The translations under genes were made by a program, and so were the position numbers. Of a DNA stretch of 64,000 nt, positions 57,657-64,000 are shown in pieces. This stretch comes from Plicaturopsis crispa FD-325 SS-3 (Eukaryota; Basidiomycota; Agaricomycetes; Amylocorticiales; Amylocorticiaceae). The notes beneath the pieces are model-generated. The model was not told the origin of the DNA. It was given only the letters and a program-made list of their open reading frames with translations, and did no database searches. The stretch covers positions 2,481,789-2,545,788 of the forward strand of contig KN832554.1 in assembly GCA_000827205.1 (NCBI GenBank). The letters are read 5' to 3'. Within the stretch, counting starts at the first letter, position 1; each line of letters opens with the position of its first letter.

Positions 57657-60209
57657 ATGCTGTCTGACTCGGAGTCCGATCATTCGTCGGCATCGGCGTC
57701 GTCGTCAACATCTGTACCCAAAGAGCTCACCATAAACGAGCACTACGCCAAAGCCTTCCAATACAAAAAAGAGCGCGAAGAGCTCGCGAAATGTGTGCCC
57801 TATCCCTTTTTATATTTCACCGGGCCTGACAGTATCTTCAACAGTAAAAGAAAAATATGGGTCGGATTACGAGGGCTCGGGCAGTGAGGAGGAGACGGAT
57901 TCGGAGGAAGATGTGTCCGAGGACGAGGATGGCGAAGAGCTTACACCCGCAGTGGACGCCGCCATCTTGCGCACGCTTGCGCGCATAAAACGGAAGGACC
58001 CAGCTATATACGATGCGCAGAAACCAGTTTTTGAGGGTGGGCATATGCTTTGTACGCATGCTTATAGTATTGATCTTGCAATTTAGAGGAACAGAGAAAG
58101 ACGAAAAGCACTGGTGCAGTCGTGCATGCCCCGCGGGACAAGGTGGGCATTCACTCTCGCCCTCGCTCTTCATATCTTTTTTGTATCGCATATGCACTTA
58201 AACACTATCTGTAATCTGTAGTCCAAGCCAATAACGGTCCGCCAAGCCGCACTCGATGCTGCGCTACACTTCGGCTCGCGCTCTCCATCACCATCGCTCG
58301 AGCCCCTGCCTCACGCAGTAGAGCAGCGTGCCCTGCGCGATGAGACCATTGCCGCATTTCACCACGCTGTCGCCGAAGATGAGGACGACGGGTTACTCGT
58401 CCCTCGCGAGAAGACGCGGGACGAGAGGGAGCAGGAAGAGGAGGAGTACCGTGCGTTTTTGGAGCGCGAGGTTGGGCAGGATTTGGACGGGCTTATCACC
58501 GTTGAGGGCAAGGGGCTAAGAGAGGAGGGGGACGGAGACGAGGATGGGAAAGATGTAGACGAAGACGAGGACATGGATGGGGCGGAGAAAAAGAAAAAGA
58601 AGAAAAAGAAGAAGAGCAAGAGTAAGGGAAAAGCAAAGGCGGAGACCGATCAGGAATTCCTCATGAAGTGCGTTTGTCCGTCTATATCGTCCCACTAATC
58701 CACTGACCAGCTCCTAGCTACATCCTGAATCGTGGTTGGATTGATCGGTCCGCACACCATATCCCCACATACAATGAGATCACTGGCACGACCACCGGAG
58801 AGCGGAAGGAGGAGACGAAAGCGCATTCTGAGGGCGGGGCAAATGGTGACGGCAATGACGACGGGGCGGACGACGCCGACCCGCTTGACCTTAGCGATGC
58901 TGAGAAATTCGAGGACGTCAACGACGTATTCGAGAGCTCTTACAATTTCCGCTTCGAAGAACCGTACGTTTTTTTCATCCGCTGCCGTTTACTATGCCAC
59001 TAAACACAGCCGTCCCTCCACCAGTGACGCCGCCGAAATCAAGACGTTCCCCCGCAATATACCTTCAGCGGTGCGCCGTGAGGACACAACGCGGAAGGAC
59101 GCGCGCGAGCGGCGGAAGGCCCGGAAGGCGGAGGAGCTCGCAAAGAGAAAGGAGGAGGTGAAGCGGCTAAAAGCCCTCAAAATGCGCGAGGTGAAAGCGA
59201 AGCTCGAGATGATCGGGCGGGAGGGCGGTCGAACCCTCGACGACAGTGAAGGTACAAATGCTGGACATATTTTTTGGCTGCAGTGGGCTGACTATTGGTG
59301 TGGTAGCGCTACGTGAGCTGGATCTAGACGGCGACTGGGATCCAGAAGCACACGACCGGCAAATGATGGGTCTGTATGGCGAGGACGACGACCCGGACGA
59401 CCCTGATGCAAAGCCACAGTGGGAGGACGACATCGATATCGGGGATATCGACGTTGGCGAGGAGCGGGAGACTAAGAAATCGAAGAAGGCGAAGAAAAAA
59501 GAAAAGGAGAAGGAAAAGAAGAAGAAGGAATTGTTGAAGAAAGGGAAGGAGGTGGAAGACGATGGGGTCGACATCGATGCTATGGATGCAGATGTCGTGG
59601 GCGGCGAAGCAGACGAGGAGGAGTGGGATGGCACGGAGGAGATGCGGAAGAGAAAATTGGACGAGTATATGGACGAACTTTACGGATTGGATTTCAACGA
59701 CATAGTGCGTACTCGACCTTCGGTCCATTTTTCGTCGCCGCTTATCTCGCACGATACAGGTTGGCGGCCAGCCTACGCGTTTCAAGTACACGCCCGTCCT
59801 CCCGAGCTCGTTCGCATTGACACCGGCAGAGATCCTCACAGCGACCGATGCGGAACTGAATCAGTATATTTCTGTCAAGAAATACGCGCCGTACCGCAAG
59901 GGTGGTGGTTGGGACGAGGGGAGGGTGGAGCGCCTCAAGGAGCTGAAGGGCAAGGTCGGAGAGCGGCTACCCGCGGTGGTGGGCAGTGGTGCTGGACAAG
60001 GGCAAGAGGTCAAGAAGAGGAAGGGGAAGAAGGAGCGGATGAAAATGAAAGAGGGCGCATCGGAAATCGTGAACAAGACTAGCGATGGAGACGTGGGCAC
60101 GAAACGGAAACGAGACGATGATGTGGGAGGGCCGGAGGGTGCTGAAAATGCGGAGGTGGGTGCGAGCAAGAAAAAACGGAGAAGGCAAAAGAAAACGAGC
60201 GCCGAATGA
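57657..60209 (+). CDS. KRI1: KRI1 ribosome biogenesis factor
   Basis: Nucleolar protein required for 40S subunit assembly, partner of Krr1. ATG at 57657 (MLSDSESDHSSASASSSTSV). Intron 1 ends about 57842, giving REELAKLKEKYGSDYEGSGS. Diagnostic blocks: RTLARIKRKDPAIYD, FLMNYILNRGWIDR, YNFRFEEP, FPRNIPSAVRREDTTRKDAR with ERRKARK, VKAKLEMIGREGG, and the C-terminal RFKYTPVLPSSFALTPAEIL with DAELNQYISVKKYAPYRKGG. Very long acidic stretches and Lys/Glu runs (58580-58630 poly-Lys; 59480-59560) surround them, as is usual in Kri1. Stop at 60207-60209. Confidence 0.93.
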
Positions 60210-60280
60210 GCTTCACCTCAAAAGTACAGCTATGCGTTGCAGTGCAAATAATATTGTATAACTTATTGGATATAAGATAT

Positions 60281-61316
60281 CTATAGTTTCTTGTCGACAG
60301 GCGGGTCTCCCTCGGCGTCACAGAACTTTTTCCATTCCTCTGCATCCATCCCATAACTCTCGTCGTGTATGTCGGGGAACGATCCGTCCTTCACAGCAGC
60401 GGTGTATGCAGCCAGACCGCGTCTGACCCCGGCGCCTACGTCCGCAAACCGCCTAACGAACTTGGGCTTGTGCTGGCCTTCCGGTGAGTTGCCCATCACA
60501 TCATCCCAGACGAGCACCTGCCCCGTCGTCCCCGGACCCGCACCGATGCCGATGGTAGGCACCCTCAACCTCCTGGTGATGTACTTGCCAAGCACGTGCG
60601 GAACTGCCTCAACCAAAACGGCGAATGCACCCGCCTCTTGGAGCCTCTCCGCGCTCCTGAGCACACCACGCGCCGTCTCAGCGTCGCGTCCCTGCACGCG
60701 ATAGCCCGAGAACGAGGTGTGTCTCTGCGGCATAAGCCCGACGTGCGCCATCACCGGTATACCTATTCCTGTTAGCCTCCGCACGATGCCAGCGACCTCC
60801 TCGCCGCCCTCGATTTTCACCGCCTCCATCCCGCCCTCCTGGACGAGTTGTACGGCATTCCGCACGGCGTCGTCCGCGGAAATGTGGTACGACCCGAACG
60901 GCATGTCGGCAATGAGCAGCGGAGTACGGCAGCCCCGCGAGACGGCGCGTGCGTGGTGCAGCATTGCGGAGAGCGTGAGTTCCGTGGTAGAGGCGTGTCC
61001 GAGACAGACCTGCGCGAGCGAGTCGCCGACGAGGACGATGTCTACTGCGGAGGCTTCGCAAAAGCGCGCGGTAGGGAAGTCATATGCGGTGAGCATAGTG
61101 ATCGGTGTGCGCTGTGCCTGAAGCGCTTGGATGGTTACTTTCTTGCGGGATGCTGATTCGACGATGGTCAGCGTCTTTCAAAGATCGCAAGGATATGCGG
61201 CACTCACGCGCGCTATGTGCTCCGGTCGGGGGTCGAGCACTCATCCATCGACGCCCGTCGTAGCGCATCATGCTGGCGAATACGTCTCGACGGCATGACC
61301 AGCTCATGGATAACAT
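60281..61316 (-). CDS. ECM31: 3-methyl-2-oxobutanoate hydroxymethyltransferase (pantothenate synthesis)
   Basis: Ketopantoate hydroxymethyltransferase (PanB/Ecm31), which makes ketopantoate from 2-oxoisovalerate and methylene-THF, the first step to pantothenate and CoA. Exon 1 61208-61316 (ATG 61316, alternative 61307) encodes a basic leader (MSWSCRRDVFASMMRYDGRR) fitting a mitochondrial presequence. A 54-nt intron (61153-61207) joins in phase 1 to SRKKVTIQALQAQRTPITML. Signature TAYDFPTARFCEASAVDIVL, VGDSLAQVCLGHASTTELTL (metal-binding Asp), LIADMPFGSY, AVKIEGG (Lys, Glu), PVMAHVGLMPQ, IGIGAGPGTTGQVLVWDDVM. Ends DPPVDKKL, TAG at 60281. About 320 aa. Confidence 0.95.
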
Positions 61317-61829
61317 GGAAAGTTGTGACTGTCGACGTCGAGGTATGCGATCAGGCAGTGGAATCAGTCCATCTGAAATGAAATGTTTCCGTTAAAAACT
61401 GGCTTGTTGCGCCACGTGAAGCAGCCGGTAAAGTCTCCCGAGTCTATCAGGACATTTGGCGCTGTCGGTGACCGAGGCCATCGGCGCCGTGGTGGATTGG
61501 CGAGCACATAAACGCTTTCAACGGACGAACGTAGTGGTAAGTCTGAGTAGTAGTCAAGTAGGTTTGAGTTAGGTTTTGTGAAATGAATGGAAGAGAGGCA
61601 AGGAAGAGTATACAAATGTCTACAACAGAAAGCTCCCACGGTCAGTAAAATGAACGAATTTGAAGTCTTTCGTTGCGGGCGGATCAATGAGAGTCGAATT
61701 GTCGGTGTCCTCCCTGGCGTCCGTCCATCTCGAATCAGCCAGCGTCATGTGTCGGCCGGATCTCGCGTCCTGCTCGCGTCTCTCCTTCATCTACCATCGC
61801 CGCCGCAAGCACTACAACTAAGTATCGCA
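61317..61829. other. divergent promoter region, about 510 bp
   Basis: Between the divergent PanB and LKR/SDH genes; no gene. The TC-rich run gcgtctctccttcatctacc just before 61830 looks like a fungal core-promoter pyrimidine tract. Confidence 0.4.
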
Positions 61830-64000
61830 ATGCGCGCACCCCCGAACCCGCTCACCGTCGCCATCCGCCGCGAGCACCCAGGTCGTGTCTGGGAACGCCG
61901 CGCGCCGTTGTCTCCCGTTCATGTCGCTCGCCTCGTCAAAGAGCATGAGGTTAGAGTGCTAGTGCAGCCATGTGCGCGGAGGGTCTGGTCCATGCGCGAG
62001 TTCACACAGGTTCGTACCTCTTTCCTCGACCTGCGTGCAAGCGTCCTGATGCAGAGAACGAACAGGCTGGCGCAGAGGCTCATGACACGCTCGACCCCGC
62101 CCATATCATCCTGGGCGTCAAAGAGCCGCCGCTCGATGAGCTGCGGCTGCTCGCGAATAGAGTCAGAGCGCCTTACGCGCCGGCGTCACCAACTGTCGAC
62201 GCGACGAGCGCGGTTGAGCGTACGCACATGCTCTTCTCGCACACCGCAAAGGGCCAATCTTATAACATGCCACTTCTTGACACCTTTCTGTGAGTGATTG
62301 ACCTTGACGTTGCCGCCTGGTACGACGCACCCCGACATGGACTATAAATGAGTCTCTGTCTCGAATATATGCGTTCATGTCGAGCTGTCAACGCTGCGCA
62401 AACAAGTGTTTTCTAAGCCTCGTACTTTCCATTTCAATACATTTAGTGCATTCATTCACTTGCTGAACTCCACGCCCCAGGCATCCGCAGAGCCCCCGCC
62501 TGATTGATTTTGAGTTGCTAACACGGCAGGTGCCCGACCCATCTTCTGTGAACGATACATTCGCCGAACAGAAAGGAAGGGAGGAGCGTACGGTCGGCTT
62601 TGGGTGGTTTGCAGGCGGTGAGACTTCCTACTATGCTGTCTTTTCTATGGTAAAGATTATGCTGACGGATTGGACGGACACGTATCTAGTGGCAGGCGCA
62701 TTGGAGTCTCTCGTCGCACTCGGAGAGAGGAGTCTAGAATTGGGTGCAGGCAGCCCGTTCCTAGTGCGTATACACGATATTATTCTCTCCCTACTACGTC
62801 TTGCTTATGGCTATGGGCCAAATGTTGAATGTTTTACCTCAAATTCACTTATGATGGTTGTTGACTGTAATCATGTCTGCAGCACACGCCTCGACCGCAC
62901 ACACATCCCTCTTTATCCTCCCTCCACGCTGCACTGTGCGCCGTCGGCGTACAAATAGCGGCAGATGGCACACCCGAGTCTCTCGGCCCATGCATCATCG
63001 GCGTAACGGGGTACGTTACTCCCTTCCTCTCACTCGAAGTCAGCCACAGTAAACAAATGTGGTTTGTATAGGTCTGGCAATGTGTCCCGTGGGGCACTCG
63101 CTACATTGGCGCTTCTACCCGTTGAGTACGTATCCGCATCGCAGCTCCCACAGCTAGTGCGAGATCCAGAGACCGATCGCCGGAAGGTGTATGTTGTGCA
63201 CATCAAGCCTGAGGACCATCTCCGGCGGAAACATGGTGCCGTCGGGAGCTGGAACAAGGCGGAGTACTACGACAGTCCAGGGGGATGGGAGAGCGTGTTC
63301 AGCGATACGGTTTGTAGTCAGAATCATCTCAGTGGGACCGGCGCTGATCTCTCAGATGATAGATCGCGCCGTACTTGAGCATGCTGATCAACGGCGCTGG
63401 CTGGACGCCCGGCTTTCCCAGACTCGTCAGCAACTCTCAGCTACCTACACTACTAAGCAGGGCACGAGAGGTAGGCTCAGGGCGATTCGCAGTTGTCGGA
63501 GATATCAGTTGCGACGTTGAGGTAGGCTCGATGTCTTTCCTCACGAGTCGATGATTTTCTGAATTCTTTTTCGAGAAAGGGTGGGTTGGAATTCACGACG
63601 CACGCGACGACTCTGACAGCTCCGTGCTTCACTGTACGCCCCGATCCGGCGCTTCCCGGTGTACGCGTTATGTCGGTTGACATCCTCCCGACGACGCTCC
63701 CAAAGGACGCCAGCGAGGCCTTTGCAGATGGCGTGTGGCCATATCTCATGGCCCTCATCGGAGAGTATCGTGGCAAACCTCCAGCACAAGATAGCGCAGA
63801 GGAGAAGATTAGGGACGCGCTGGACCGAGCCACCGTTGCACGCGGTGGGAAGCTGTTAGGGAAGCATGTTTGGTTGGAAGGGGAAGTGCAGAAGTGGAAG
63901 GAAGGGACTTCGGTAGACGGAGGCGCTGACGCTGTCCCTAAAACGGTGCTGAGAGAACGGAAAAAGCGCGTGCTAATGCTCGGCAGTGGTATGGTTGCTG
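61830..64000 (+). CDS. bifunctional lysine-ketoglutarate reductase/saccharopine dehydrogenase, 3' end outside window
   Basis: ATG at 61830 (MRAPPNPLTVAIRREHPGRV, then WERRAPLSPVHVARL), the AlaDH/PNT-type N-terminal domain of the LKR half. It continues with AGAEAHDTLDPAHIILGVKE, SHTAKGQSYNMPLLDTFL, LIDFELL, RTVGFGWFAGVAGALESLVA, GPCIIGVTGSGNVSRGALAT (NAD(P) loop), KVYVVHIKPEDHLRRKHGAV, and LINGAGWTPGFPRLVS. At the window edge KKRVLMLGSGMVA begins the Rossmann loop of the saccharopine dehydrogenase half. Introns: after TQ near 61990, about 62290-62487 (~200 nt), after WFAG near 62620, and others. This layout is that of animal and plant AASS, which degrades lysine, rather than the separate fungal LYS1 and LYS9 biosynthetic enzymes. 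Confidence 0.85.

Overview
The window is nuclear DNA from a filamentous basidiomycete, most likely an agaricomycete. Genes are dense and on both strands. Nearly all are split by GT-AG introns of about 45-65 nt. Several families are typical of mushroom-forming fungi (FunK1 kinase, fungal kinase-like expansions, hormone-sensitive-lipase-type hydrolases). I saw no operons, no prokaryotic signals, no CRISPR array, and no convincing tRNA or rRNA gene. I also saw no intact transposon or virus-like element. Coordinates are genomic spans; splice sites were worked out by eye.

Layout. 1-431: 3' end of an unknown gene. 1288-2555: alpha/beta hydrolase. 3001-4339: signal-peptide kinase-like protein. 5204-10834: Swr1 chromatin remodeler. 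11820-13453: divergent kinase-like protein. 14006-15488: PKA catalytic subunit. 15854-16948: homeodomain protein. 18031-19241: FSH1-type serine hydrolase. 20634-20972: small membrane protein. 21233-22460: mitochondrial succinate/fumarate carrier. 23061-23500: apparent REV1 N-terminal fragment. 23745-27274: transportin (Kap104). 28135-29196: second signal-peptide kinase-like protein. 30166-31894: ER/Golgi L-type lectin. 32475-34809: tandem pair of small kinase-like genes. 35105-37469: short eIF4G paralogue. 40264-41464: ERD2 receptor. 42415-44797: FunK1 kinase. 45122-47209: coiled-coil protein, possibly HAUS3. 47721-48954: DUF4203 membrane protein. 49361-51202: Rit1. 51300-55581: PalB/Rim13 calpain. 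55953-57227: Erv/ALR sulfhydryl oxidase. 57657-60209: Kri1. 60281-61316: ketopantoate hydroxymethyltransferase. 61830-64000: N-terminal half of a bifunctional lysine-ketoglutarate reductase/saccharopine dehydrogenase, running off the end.

Most of these are conserved single-copy housekeeping genes. They cover chromatin, nuclear import, translation, ribosome biogenesis, the secretory pathway (lectin, ERD2, Erv), pH signalling, tRNA modification, pantothenate and lysine metabolism. The unusual layer is kinase-related DNA threaded between them. There are seven kinase genes, six of them atypical, and four short kinase relics within about 42 kb. Two of the genes form a tandem pair, and matching N-terminal and C-terminal scraps of the same family lie beside the pair. 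Two others encode proteins with signal peptides. This looks like local birth and death of kinase-like genes and is the main candidate for something undescribed.
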